Shown here in pieces: positions 1 to 8,782 of a stretch of DNA of 64,000 nt. Each line of letters begins with the position of its first letter. The stretch's first letter is position 1. The stretch is from JAMZMI01 sp964353015. GTDB lineage: Bacteria > Bacteroidota > Bacteroidia > Cytophagales > Cyclobacteriaceae. The notes beneath the pieces are model-generated. The model was not told where the DNA came from and made no database searches. It saw nothing but the letters and a program-made list of their open reading frames with translations. The position numbers and the translations under genes are program-made. The stretch lies in the NCBI GenBank assembly GCA_964353015.1, contig CAYGUA010000015.1:56283-120282 (forward strand), read 5' to 3'.

Positions 1-7
1 GAGAAGG

Positions 8-1615
8 ATGCGGATCAGATTAAGCTGCCTGTTATTATTTTTTTCGCTTATCACATTTGGTCAACAGCTGTCGGACGAGAAAATAACAATTGAGTTTTCG
101 GATATTGATAACAAGTCAGCTCTTGAAGCGCTTCAGGCACAAACACCCTGGAGATTTTCATATAATCCAGATGCAATTCCAGATGGCAAACACACACAAT
201 CTTATATTGATAAACCTATCGGTTTCATTCTTAATGAAATTTTAGGGAAAGGATTTGAATATAAAATCCGTGGATCTTATCTTATCATTCAGCGTCGGCA
301 TGATGACCATTCCAAAGAAACAAACCAAATAGAGGTAAGTGGGCAGATAGTAGATTCTAAAACAGGTGACAAAATCGAAAATGTATCCATCTATGAGGTA
401 AATAATTTGACTGCAGCACTCTCAAGAGAAGATGGTTCCTATCATCTGGCGGCTCAGACATTTGAGCCTTTTACCATATTGGCGATAAGCAAGGAACATT
501 ACAAAGACACATTGATTACGGTTTCTTCATTAACCAACAAACCAATTGTACTTTCTTTGGAAAGAATTTCTACTGAAAGTACACCGACAGAAAAATCAAA
601 AGAAGAGACGAATCTACAATCACGTTTCAGCAAATTCATCAGAAACCAGGATGTCAAGTTGCACAACCGAAACATCGAATTGGAAGAAGAACGAATTGCC
701 CAAATTTCTTTTTTACCAGTACTCGGCAGCAACGGTGTTCTTGGAGGAAAAGTCAGCAACAAAACGTCACTTAATGTAATTGCCGGTTATTCATATGGAA
801 CTAACGGTGTAGAAGTAGGTGGTGTCCTCAACATGAACAGAAAAAACATGATTGGAACACAAATTGGAGGAGTTTCCAACCTTGTAGGAGAACGAATGGA
901 TGGTGTGCAGATTGCAGGAGTAACAAACACCAACTTTACCTACGGTTCTGGTCTACAACTTTCTGGTGTGATGAATAGTTCTGGAGCATTTCATGGAGCA
1001 CAGATAGCTGGAACATATAACTATGTCAAATACCGAATGTCTGGGTTTCAGCTTTCTGGTACCGTAAACTATGCTGGTGAACTGAACGGAGTTCAGCTCG
1101 GAGTAGTCAACATTGCCAAGAAGGTAGATAAGGGAATTATGATCGGTCTTATTAATGTAGCTTTTGAAAACGGGATTTTCAGATTTGAACTAGACCATAA
1201 TGATTTAACAGATTACAACATAAGCCTAAAAACAGGAACGAAGATTTTTCATAATGTATTTACTGCGGGCATTTCACCTGGTCCTGAAAGACTTTGGTCT
1301 TATGGTTTAGGCTTTGGTAGTCAGGTTTGGGCGAAAAGAAAAGAATCAATCTGGGTAGAAGCAACAAATAATACCATCCAATCTCTCAACGGATACATCA
1401 GTGGATTATCGATGGACAATCGACTAAACATTGCCTACTCTTTGCAATTTAAGGAACATCTTTCTATCAAAGCAGGTCCGGTAGTTCACTACTATCTTTT
1501 TTCTGACTCCCGACCGAAAAATGAAGCCTTTTATGAAAGCATTGGTTTCAAACCATTTGCCCAAAACACAAAACAAAAAGCTTGGATAGGCTACCAAGTT
1601 GGAATTAGATTCTAA
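8..1615 (+). CDS. STN-domain outer-membrane/surface protein with LA_2272-type repeats
   Basis: The protein has 535 residues. Residues 1-19 are a signal peptide. About 25-97 match an STN (secretin/TonB short N-terminal) domain, and about 108-186 match a carboxypeptidase-like regulatory beta-sandwich. After a charged linker, residues 266-390 carry at least seven imperfect repeats of the form xQ(L/I)(S/A)G(V/T)xN, the pattern of LA_2272 surface-repeat proteins. The C-terminal 140 residues look like beta-strands and end in RF, suggesting outer-membrane placement. STN domains normally contact a FecR-type anti-sigma factor, so it may relay a surface signal. A GAGAAGG ribosome-binding site directly precedes the ATG. 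Any regulator upstream lies outside the window. The domain calls are by eye; the signalling role is inference. Confidence 0.75.
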   Translation: MRIRLSCLLLFFSLITFGQQLSDEKITIEFSDIDNKSALEALQAQTPWRFSYNPDAIPDGKHTQSYIDKPIGFILNEILGKGFEYKIRGSYLIIQRRHDDHSKETNQIEVSGQIVDSKTGDKIENVSIYEVNNLTAALSREDGSYHLAAQTFEPFTILAISKEHYKDTLITVSSLTNKPIVLSLERISTESTPTEKSKEETNLQSRFSKFIRNQDVKLHNRNIELEEERIAQISFLPVLGSNGVLGGKVSNKTSLNVIAGYSYGTNGVEVGGVLNMNRKNMIGTQIGGVSNLVGERMDGVQIAGVTNTNFTYGSGLQLSGVMNSSGAFHGAQIAGTYNYVKYRMSGFQLSGTVNYAGELNGVQLGVVNIAKKVDKGIMIGLINVAFENGIFRFELDHNDLTDYNISLKTGTKIFHNVFTAGISPGPERLWSYGLGFGSQVWAKRKESIWVEATNNTIQSLNGYISGLSMDNRLNIAYSLQFKEHLSIKAGPVVHYYLFSDSRPKNEAFYESIGFKPFAQNTKQKAWIGYQVGIRF

Positions 1616-1689
1616 AATTTATTAAGTAGGCGTGGGGGTAAAATTCTTTTCAGTTTCCTAATAAGTGTAGAAACTTTAAAACTAGGAAA

Positions 1690-2694
1690 ATGAAAAAGTC
1701 ATTAATAATACTCTTAATCTCAGTGTCAATTAATACTGCATATGCTCAGAGAGAATCAACTGAAACCAAACCGGTGCAAATAGCCTGGATAACTCCCATT
1801 TCAATCAACAAATTTTCAGATTCAATCACTTACAATGCTTCGATCAATATTCTTGCGGGATACAATCATGCAATAAAAGGAGCAGAGATTGGGAGTCTTA
1901 TAAATGTCACGAGATCAGATGCCAAATATGTTCAATTGTCAGGACTAATAAATTGGGTGGGTCAAAAATCAACAGGTGTTCAGGCTGCTGGTATCTTCAA
2001 CAGAAGTGAAAACCTTCAAGGCGCCCAGATAAGTGGATTAATAAATTCCTCACAAACCACCAATGGATTACAACTTGCAGGATTTGCAAATCAAACCTCT
2101 GATCTTAAGGGTGTTCAGGTTTCCGGTATGATTAATTATGCTAAAAATGTAAACGGATTTCAACTTGGCTTTATCAACATAGCGGATAGTATTCAGCATG
2201 GCGCCAGTTTTGGATTTATAAGTATTGTAAAGTCCGGTATCCATCAATTCGAACTTAGCTCTAATGATGTTGCGGCAATAAACCTTTCATTCAGATCAGG
2301 AAGCAATACGCTTTACGGAATTTTCACATCAGGAATTCAGGCAACAGCCGAACCTCTGTGGATCGCGGGTTTGGGTTTTGGTACAAGATTTAATATCAAA
2401 AAAGACAAAGTATTTGGAGCAATTGAAGCTACAGGATCATCTATCAACAAAACAGAAGGAAACCTTGAGCAAGATTTGAATATCCTTAACCGCTTATCGC
2501 TAAATGTCGGATATAAAATGAACAGGTTTTTAATTAATGCTGGGCCTGTTTTAAATATTTACGTTACTCGGGCATTCAATAAGGAAATAGGAACATACGG
2601 ATTCAACATTGACAATTCCAATTTCTTTGATAAAACCTCTCACGGAACCAACACCAGAATGTGGGTTGGTTATCATGTCGGTATCTGGTTTTAA
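1690..2694 (+). CDS. LA_2272-type surface repeat protein, paralogue lacking the STN domain
   Basis: A signal peptide (residues 1-20, ending AYAQ) is followed by a 334-residue protein. About residues 55-185 carry the same repeat type as the upstream gene (for example VQLSGLIN, VQAAGIFN, AQISGLIN, VQVSGMIN). The C-terminal part is also similar in layout: a GIxxFELxxND segment after the repeats, then LWxxGLGFG and a terminal WVGYHVGIWF close to the WIGYQVGIRF of its neighbour. It therefore looks like a duplicate of the C-terminal half of the first gene without the STN and carboxypeptidase-like domains. It sits 74 bp downstream on the same strand and 29 bp before the TonB receptor, so an operon is likely. 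Function unknown; probably an outer-membrane or surface protein. Confidence 0.7.
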   Translation: MKKSLIILLISVSINTAYAQRESTETKPVQIAWITPISINKFSDSITYNASINILAGYNHAIKGAEIGSLINVTRSDAKYVQLSGLINWVGQKSTGVQAAGIFNRSENLQGAQISGLINSSQTTNGLQLAGFANQTSDLKGVQVSGMINYAKNVNGFQLGFINIADSIQHGASFGFISIVKSGIHQFELSSNDVAAINLSFRSGSNTLYGIFTSGIQATAEPLWIAGLGFGTRFNIKKDKVFGAIEATGSSINKTEGNLEQDLNILNRLSLNVGYKMNRFLINAGPVLNIYVTRAFNKEIGTYGFNIDNSNFFDKTSHGTNTRMWVGYHVGIWF

Positions 2695-2723
2695 CTCATT
2701 TCAATCATTTCAAAAAAACAAGA

Positions 2724-5060
2724 ATGAAAAATATTATAGCAATCATTTTGGTGATGTTGACATCACAGGCTTTTGCCCAAAACATGACCCAAACCATAAG
2801 GGGAAGCATAATCGATCAGGATTCTCAATCCCCATTAATCGGAGCAACAATTCAAGTAATAGATGCTGATCCAATTGTCGGAGCGATTACAGATACAAAT
2901 GGAAACTTTCGAATTGGAAATGTGGCCATAGGTAGAATTTCGCTTTTTGTGACTTATGTTGGTTATGAAGAAAAAGTCATTCCCAACATTTTGGTTAACT
3001 CGGCCAAGGAAAGCATTCTGAATATTTCACTTCAAGAATCGCTGGAGCGCTTAGAAGAAATCGTAATCTCAGCAAAAAAGAATAAATCAGAAGTACTCAA
3101 TGAAATGGCCCTGGTGAGTGCGCGCAGTTTTTCTGTGGAGGAAACTCAGCGATACGCAGGAGCCTTAAGCGACCCAGCAAGAATGGTTGCTTCATTTGCT
3201 GGGGTTACCGGAAATGCAGAAGGCAACAACGACATTGTCGTTCGCGGAAATTCTTCCAAAGGAATTCTTTGGAAATTAGAAGGTGTTGAGATTCCAAACC
3301 CAAATCATTTTGCTAGCGATGGAGCCACGGGCGGACCCGTAAATTCACTTAATGCAAACATGCTGAGCGATTCCGATTTCTTTTCAGGTGCATTTGCTCC
3401 GGAATATGGCAATGCCACCTCTGGTGTTTTCGACATGAAATTCAAAAAGGGAAACAACGAGCAAAGAGAGTATACGACAACCGCAAGCGTTTTTGGAATA
3501 GACTTTACTGCAGAAGGTCCTTTCAGTCAAAATTATGGCGGATCATTCATTGCAAATTATAGGTATTCGTCCTTGCAGCTTTTGTCAGATGCCGGCATTC
3601 TTGATTTCGGCGGTGTACCAAAATATCAGGATGCGTCCTTCAAAATCAATCTTCCAGTAGGCGATAATCAACTAATATCTGTTTTTGGACTGGGTGGTTT
3701 GAGTAGTATCAATGTGGATGAGACAGATAAAAACGGCGATAAACTTTATCGTGGAGCATTTGATTCTGATTTAGCAATCATCGGACTTTCACATACCATA
3801 TTCACAGATGACAACACGTTTGTAAAAAACACTGTTTCATTTCAAGGTACAAGACTTACAGAGATTGACGATTTGCCTAAAGAAGACAATAGTTATTTCA
3901 ACGCCAGAAACTCCAATATTAATAAAGGAACATACCGATTTGCAACCACTTTAAATCACAAATTTAATGCGCAACACAAAGTTGAAACTGGTATTATCTA
4001 TAGTATACTAAGTTATGATGCCGTGACAAACACATATAATTTTGAAAGAGAAGTAATGGAAAATGTGCTTTCAGATGCAGGAAACTCATATACCCTGCAG
4101 GGTTTTACAAGCTGGAAATACAGGATCAATGATAAATGGACAATGAACACTGGTTTTCATTATCTACATTTTGGGTTAGCCAATAGTCATTCTGTAGAAC
4201 CAAGAATTGGATTGAAGTGGGATTTTGCGCCTAAGCAATCTTTTTCTTTGGGCGCTGGTCTGCATAGTAAGCTAGAGAGTATTTCCATTTATAAAACCAA
4301 AAGCACTTTGGATGACGGATCGGTTATACAACCAAACCAAAATTTGAAACCATCCAAAGCAGCTCATTTTGTGGTGGGATATGACAGAATGATAAATACT
4401 AATACGCATTTCAAAGCAGAGGCTTATTATCAATACCTCTATAATATTCCTGAAGAAAACCTCCCTCAAAGTACCTACTCATTGATCAATTCTACAGATA
4501 ACTTTGAGATTAGATCACTCACGAATTCCGGCTTAGGTAGAAACTATGGCTTGGAGTTTACACTCGAAAGGTACCTGCACAATGGTTTTTATTATATGTC
4601 CACATTATCGCTCTACAATTCTTTGTACACCGCACAAGATGGAATGGAGAGGAGCACAGCCTTCAATGGGAATTATGTTTTGAACGTTTTAGGAGGGAAA
4701 GAATTTCCAATTGGCAAAACAGAAAAGCACAAAGTGTTTTTCGTAAATGTCAAAACCGCACTACTCGGAGGAGCACCTTATACACCAATCGATCTGGAAG
4801 CTTCAAGGCTCCTTGGTGATGAGGTGAGATATGAAGACCGGCCATATTCGAAGAAAGGTGATGATATTTTCTTTGTAAATCTTTCTGTTGGAACACGAAA
4901 AAACAAAAAGAAAACTACGCAGGAATTCAAAATTGACATCAACAACGTCACAAATAACCAGGGAAAAGTAAACGAATATTACGTTCATGGCACTGGCGAA
5001 ATCGAGGGTTCGCCACAGCTACCATTCTTACCAAATATTGTATATAGTTTGAAGTTTTAA
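2724..5060 (+). CDS. TonB-dependent outer-membrane receptor
   Basis: The ATG at 2724 was chosen because it begins a clean signal peptide (MKNIIAIILVMLTSQAFAQ); the frame is open further upstream but that would overlap the previous gene. The mature protein of about 760 residues starts with a carboxypeptidase-like regulatory domain (about 24-110, with GATIxV and TDTNGNF), then a plug (about 125-230, including VVRGNSSKGILWKLEG), then a beta-barrel ending in a terminal phenylalanine. It should import a substrate through the outer membrane using TonB energy. No SusD gene follows, so it is not a SusC-type glycan receptor. It has no STN domain of its own; that domain lies on the first gene of the operon. 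The substrate cannot be told from sequence. Confidence 0.9.
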   Translation: MKNIIAIILVMLTSQAFAQNMTQTIRGSIIDQDSQSPLIGATIQVIDADPIVGAITDTNGNFRIGNVAIGRISLFVTYVGYEEKVIPNILVNSAKESILNISLQESLERLEEIVISAKKNKSEVLNEMALVSARSFSVEETQRYAGALSDPARMVASFAGVTGNAEGNNDIVVRGNSSKGILWKLEGVEIPNPNHFASDGATGGPVNSLNANMLSDSDFFSGAFAPEYGNATSGVFDMKFKKGNNEQREYTTTASVFGIDFTAEGPFSQNYGGSFIANYRYSSLQLLSDAGILDFGGVPKYQDASFKINLPVGDNQLISVFGLGGLSSINVDETDKNGDKLYRGAFDSDLAIIGLSHTIFTDDNTFVKNTVSFQGTRLTEIDDLPKEDNSYFNARNSNINKGTYRFATTLNHKFNAQHKVETGIIYSILSYDAVTNTYNFEREVMENVLSDAGNSYTLQGFTSWKYRINDKWTMNTGFHYLHFGLANSHSVEPRIGLKWDFAPKQSFSLGAGLHSKLESISIYKTKSTLDDGSVIQPNQNLKPSKAAHFVVGYDRMINTNTHFKAEAYYQYLYNIPEENLPQSTYSLINSTDNFEIRSLTNSGLGRNYGLEFTLERYLHNGFYYMSTLSLYNSLYTAQDGMERSTAFNGNYVLNVLGGKEFPIGKTEKHKVFFVNVKTALLGGAPYTPIDLEASRLLGDEVRYEDRPYSKKGDDIFFVNLSVGTRKNKKKTTQEFKIDINNVTNNQGKVNEYYVHGTGEIEGSPQLPFLPNIVYSLKF

Positions 5061-5063
5061 AAG

Positions 5064-5113
5064 AATAAAATTGGTGTCGCTGTTTACTGAAGAAGCAGCG
5101 GCACCAATTTTAT
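5064..5113. terminator. Bidirectional intrinsic terminator
   Basis: A stem of about 16 bp (AAAATTGGTGTCGCTG at 5067-5082 against CAGCGGCACCAATTTT at 5096-5111) encloses a 13-nt loop, with A-rich sequence on one side and T-rich on the other. It lies between the stop of the TonB receptor and the convergent stop at 5110, so it can end transcription from both sides. Confidence 0.75.
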
Positions 5114-5682
5114 ATCAGAATCAATCTCCTACTTGGATCATTTTCAAATAAATCAGGATCAGGACTAAAATGCTTTTCAAAAAAACCACCTAACTCATCC
5201 TTGGTTGCTTTAGATAATAACTCCATCACTTCTTCCATGGCTTCACCAGAAATCAAATAAGGAGGATTGCCCATGAAAACTTTATCACCGACACAATGCG
5301 CATAAAGTTGAAATTCAGTTGATTCAGTTATTGATGTCTTTTTGATCATGCATTTCTGAGTCAAAATACCAAGATCTTCTATTTCCGAGTCTTTTTGCCG
5401 CTCTTTCAGATCTACATTATCAGCGAAATATTGCTGCATTTTTTCCAACGATTCTTTTGACATTTTTGCGTGCATAGCTTGTGCACATGTCATGCAAATG
5501 GCATAGTCAAAAAGGGTATCCTGTGCCTGATAACCAGGATAGTTTTTCACCGCTTTTTCTATCAGATATTCCGTCTTTCCATCCAACAAAAATTTGTCGC
5601 ATTCTATGCATCGATCAAATGGCGATCCGGTAGACGCTGAATAAAACTCTTTTGGAATATCTCTATATAAATGCTCGTCCAT
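5110..5682 (-). CDS. Conserved hypothetical protein with two CxxC motifs
   Basis: The frame opens at a TTG at 5715, but the ATG at 5682 gives a natural start (MDEHLYRDIP). The 190-residue protein is soluble, with no signal peptide. It has two CxxC pairs, C25-C28 (RCIECDK) and C63-C66 (AICMTCAQ), which could form a four-cysteine zinc site. The rest is acidic and mixed helix/strand, and the C-terminus ends PSRRLILI. I do not recognise the family. It is transcribed divergently from the MarR gene with about 120 bp between the two ATGs, so the regulator could control it. Zinc binding is inferred only from cysteine spacing. Confidence 0.6.
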   Translation of the reverse strand: MDEHLYRDIPKEFYSASTGSPFDRCIECDKFLLDGKTEYLIEKAVKNYPGYQAQDTLFDYAICMTCAQAMHAKMSKESLEKMQQYFADNVDLKERQKDSEIEDLGILTQKCMIKKTSITESTEFQLYAHCVGDKVFMGNPPYLISGEAMEEVMELLSKATKDELGGFFEKHFSPDPDLFENDPSRRLILI

Positions 5683-5752
5683 ATCACGCAATTGAAAGTT
5701 TAAAGCTAATTCCAATTAAGCGAACAGGGGAACTTTTCGTGACCAAAAATAG

Positions 5753-5764
5753 TATGCATGCATA
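5753..5764. promoter_or_regulatory. Perfect 12-bp palindrome, candidate MarR operator
   Basis: TATGCATGCATA is its own reverse complement. It lies 12 bp upstream of the -7 element of the MarR gene, between the expected -33 and -7 boxes, in the gap shared by two divergent genes. A dimeric regulator bound here would block the promoter. That MarR binds it is inference. Confidence 0.5.
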
Positions 5765-5776
5765 ACATATTTTTTG

Positions 5777-5784
5777 TATCTTTG
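5777..5784 (+). promoter_or_regulatory. Bacteroidota -7 promoter element of the MarR/beta-oxidation operon
   Basis: TATCTTTG matches the TAnnTTTG consensus and lies 19 nt before the ATG at 5804, implying a very short leader. No clear TTTG -33 box is seen; that position borders the palindrome. Confidence 0.55.
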
Positions 5785-5803
5785 AAATCACCACCGATTT
5801 ATT

Positions 5804-6280
5804 ATGAAGAAAGAAGAGACAATCGACTACAGTATAAAAGTGGCCTGGCATGCTATATCGAGGATGTATAATCAATACGGACAAGAGTTTGACGTGACCG
5901 CATCGACGGGTTTTGTGCTTCTAAATATTGATGTGGAACACGGAACTCCGGCAACTAAGATTGCACCAATGATGGGTATGGAAGCAAGGTCACTCACTCG
6001 CATGTTGAAAAGCATGGAAGAGAAAAGTTGGATTTATAGAGAACAGGACCCAGACGATGGCAGATCGGTGAGGATATTTCTTACTGATCTCGGAAAAGTA
6101 AAAAGGGAGTTCTCTCGAAAAGCGGTCAAGGAATTCAATAATAAGATTCACGAATTACTATCTGCGGAAAAGATCAAAAACTTTTTAGAGGTGACTCAGA
6201 CAGTCACTCAGCTGATTGAAAATAAAACATTGTTCAATCAACTAGCGGAAGAATTCATTTATGAAATCCCCAAAAAATAA
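5804..6280 (+). CDS. MarR family transcriptional regulator
   Basis: The 158-residue protein has the MarR layout: an N-terminal dimerisation helix, a winged helix-turn-helix at about 38-100 with recognition-helix text ARSLTRMLKSMEEK followed by the wing DPDDGRSVRIFLT, and a long C-terminal helix. It binds DNA as a dimer and usually represses. It lies 75 bp upstream of the FadN-like gene on the same strand, so it is probably autoregulated and controls beta-oxidation, with an acyl-CoA or fatty acid as the natural ligand to suspect. A palindrome in its own promoter (5753-5764) is the likely operator. The family call is firm; the ligand and targets are inferred from context. Confidence 0.85.
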   Translation: MKKEETIDYSIKVAWHAISRMYNQYGQEFDVTASTGFVLLNIDVEHGTPATKIAPMMGMEARSLTRMLKSMEEKSWIYREQDPDDGRSVRIFLTDLGKVKREFSRKAVKEFNNKIHELLSAEKIKNFLEVTQTVTQLIENKTLFNQLAEEFIYEIPKK

Positions 6281-6355
6281 TTCTAAACATAAAATTAAAA
6301 ATGCAGATAAAGATTATGCTGCACATTGAAATAAATAAGACCAAACAATAAACAC

Positions 6356-8755
6356 ATGAAAAGAAAAATCAGGAAAGTCACCGTACTCGGATCTGGAATC
6401 ATGGGTTCAAGGATTGCCTGTCATTTTGCCAACATTGGACTTGAAGTATTGCTGTTGGACATTGCCCCAAAAGAGCTGACCCCAGAGGAATCAAAAAAAG
6501 GACTCAATCTTGATCACCCTGCTGTAAAAAACAGAATAGTCAATGCGTCACTTCAAGCTGCGGTTTTGTCAAAACCAGCACCCCTTTACAAAACGACAAA
6601 TGCGAGCTTAATAAAAACCGGAAATTTTGATGATGATTTATCTAAAATCAAAGATTCAGACTGGGTGCTTGAAGCCATTGTGGAAAATCTGGAGATTAAA
6701 AAATCTCTTTTTGAAAAAGTAGAACAGCACCGAAAGCCAGGTACGCTTATTACTTCCAATACATCGGGTATTCCAATCAACTTAATGATTGATGGTCGAA
6801 GTGAGGATTTTCAAAAACATTTTTGTGGAACACATTTTTTCAATCCGCCGAGATACCTCAGGTTGTTTGAAGTGATACCTACCACAAAGACTGACCCGGA
6901 GATTACCAAATTTTTTCTCCATTATGCAGATCTTTTTTTAGGCAAAGAGGCGGTTTTATGTAAAGACACACCGGCCTTCATCGCCAATCGTGTTGGCATT
7001 TTTGCAATCATGTCTGGTATGCACACAGTGGAAAAAATGGGCCTTACCGTAAATGAAGTAGATAAACTAACAGGTCCGGTCATAGGAAGACAAAAATCTG
7101 CAACATTCAGAACGATGGATGTAGTGGGTCTGGATACGGCGGTGAAAGTTGCACAAGGGCTTTATCACGGATTACCAAATGATGAGTCAAGAGACACCTT
7201 TAAGCTTCCTAAAATAATTCAGGAACTATATGATCGAAAATGGTGGGGAGATAAAACCAAACAAGGCTACTATAAAAAAGTACAAGAAGGTGGCGCTAAG
7301 GAAATTTTGGAACTGAATCTTAACACATTTGAATACGAGCAAAAAGGCAGAGTAAAACTCGACGTGTTGGATAAAACTAAAAATGAGGAAGATCTCAAAA
7401 AGAGATTTCAAATAGTTATTAAGGATCAAGGAAAAGAAGGTGATTTCTACAGACAGACATTTTTTGATCTGTTTAGATACTGTACTTTCAGAATCCCAGA
7501 AATAGCAGACGAGCTTTATAGAATTGATCAGGCCGTAGCTGCTGGATTTGGTTGGGAAATGGGGCCTTTTGCAACTTGGGATGCCATGGGCGTAAGCGCT
7601 TGTGTAGAAAACATGAAATCCATGAATTTATCTCCGGCCTCTTGGGTGGATGAAATGCTCCAAGCGGGTCATGAAACATTTTATAAATACGAAAAGGGCA
7701 AAAAGCATTATTACGATATCCCATCAAAAAGCTATAAAATAATTCCAGGCACTGACGGATTCATTTATTTGGATGCATTCAAGGCTGATCATAAAGTATG
7801 GTCGAATGATGGAGCTACCCTTTACGATGTTGGTGATGGTATTTTGAATCTGGAATTTCATACAAAAATGAATTCCATAGGCGCAGAGGTGATTGAAGGT
7901 ATCAATACTGCAATCAATATGGCTGAAAAGGATTTTGACGGATTAGTTATCGGTAACGAATCTTCTAATTTCTCAGCTGGCGCCAATCTCGCCATGTTAT
8001 TCATGTTTGCTGTGGATCAGGAATTCGATGAAATCGATTTGATGATTCGCCAGTTTCAAAACACAATGACACGCGCACGTTTTTCATCTATTCCTATTGT
8101 TTCAGCAACAGCCGGATTAGCCCTTGGAGGAGGTTGCGAACTTTCGTTGCATTGTGATGCCATACAGGCTCATGCAGAAACATATATTGGTTTGGTTGAA
8201 GTTGGTGTTGGTTTAATCCCTGGTGGTGGAGGAACAAAAGAACTTACCATGAGAGCGTCTGATAGTTATGGTCCCAACGATCCGGAATTCAATACCCTAC
8301 AGGAATATTTCATGAATATTGCAACCGCAAAAGTGGCTACATCTGCTGAGGAAGCACGAGGTATGCATATCCTGAGAGATTCAGATCGCATTTCACTCAA
8401 TAGAGCCAGACATTTGGCAGATGCCAAACAACGAGCGTTGGAAATAGTAAAAGCAGGCTATACACAACCAGTAATGAGAAAGGATATCAAAGTACAAGGC
8501 AGAGCTGGTATGGCTATGTTTGATGCGGGTGTCACAGGGATGAAATATGGAGCATATATTTCTGAGCATGATGCCAAAATCGCCAGGAAATTATCTTGGG
8601 TGATGAATGGAGGAGATTTGACTTCACCTACCTTGGTTTCAGAACAATATCTATTGGATCTTGAAAGAGAAGCTTTTTTAAGCCTTTGTGGCGAACCGAA
8701 AACACTCGAACGAATCCAAAGTATTTTGTTTAAAGGAAAACCATTGAGAAATTAA
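6356..8755 (+). CDS. fadN: 3-hydroxyacyl-CoA dehydrogenase / enoyl-CoA hydratase (FadN type)
   Basis: This 799-residue bifunctional enzyme performs hydration of enoyl-CoA and NAD-dependent oxidation of 3-hydroxyacyl-CoA. The dehydrogenase comes first: a Rossmann GSGIMG at residues 12-17, then HFFNPP and a GxxxKxGYY end at about 300-310. The enoyl-CoA hydratase domain follows at about 490-720, with FSAGANL and GGGCE for the oxyanion hole and two catalytic glutamates, about E595 and E615. This order is the reverse of E. coli FadB and matches Bacillus FadN in order and length. It sits 27 bp before the thiolase gene, the same pairing as fadN-fadA. No acyl-CoA dehydrogenase gene follows, so that step must be encoded elsewhere. 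Confidence 0.9.
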   Translation: MKRKIRKVTVLGSGIMGSRIACHFANIGLEVLLLDIAPKELTPEESKKGLNLDHPAVKNRIVNASLQAAVLSKPAPLYKTTNASLIKTGNFDDDLSKIKDSDWVLEAIVENLEIKKSLFEKVEQHRKPGTLITSNTSGIPINLMIDGRSEDFQKHFCGTHFFNPPRYLRLFEVIPTTKTDPEITKFFLHYADLFLGKEAVLCKDTPAFIANRVGIFAIMSGMHTVEKMGLTVNEVDKLTGPVIGRQKSATFRTMDVVGLDTAVKVAQGLYHGLPNDESRDTFKLPKIIQELYDRKWWGDKTKQGYYKKVQEGGAKEILELNLNTFEYEQKGRVKLDVLDKTKNEEDLKKRFQIVIKDQGKEGDFYRQTFFDLFRYCTFRIPEIADELYRIDQAVAAGFGWEMGPFATWDAMGVSACVENMKSMNLSPASWVDEMLQAGHETFYKYEKGKKHYYDIPSKSYKIIPGTDGFIYLDAFKADHKVWSNDGATLYDVGDGILNLEFHTKMNSIGAEVIEGINTAINMAEKDFDGLVIGNESSNFSAGANLAMLFMFAVDQEFDEIDLMIRQFQNTMTRARFSSIPIVSATAGLALGGGCELSLHCDAIQAHAETYIGLVEVGVGLIPGGGGTKELTMRASDSYGPNDPEFNTLQEYFMNIATAKVATSAEEARGMHILRDSDRISLNRARHLADAKQRALEIVKAGYTQPVMRKDIKVQGRAGMAMFDAGVTGMKYGAYISEHDAKIARKLSWVMNGGDLTSPTLVSEQYLLDLEREAFLSLCGEPKTLERIQSILFKGKPLRN

Positions 8756-8782
8756 GAATTCAAAAAATTAAATCTAAGAATC

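Noticed and set aside
780..1180. Regular short repeats in DNA that might suggest a CRISPR or tandem repeat.
   Set aside because: The units are imperfect and in frame, and they encode a protein repeat; there are no constant repeats with unique spacers.
2661..2723. The longer N-terminus of the TonB receptor.
   Set aside because: It overlaps the preceding gene and places 21 residues before a perfect signal peptide starting at 2724.
6305..6330. TATGCTGCACA-like text before fadN as a second MarR site.
   Set aside because: It is not palindromic enough and shares only half of the 5753-5764 element.
6301..6351. A 16-codon frame (MQIKIMLHIEINKTKQ) between marR and fadN.
   Set aside because: Too short, no clear ribosome-binding site, no sign of a leader-peptide attenuator hairpin.
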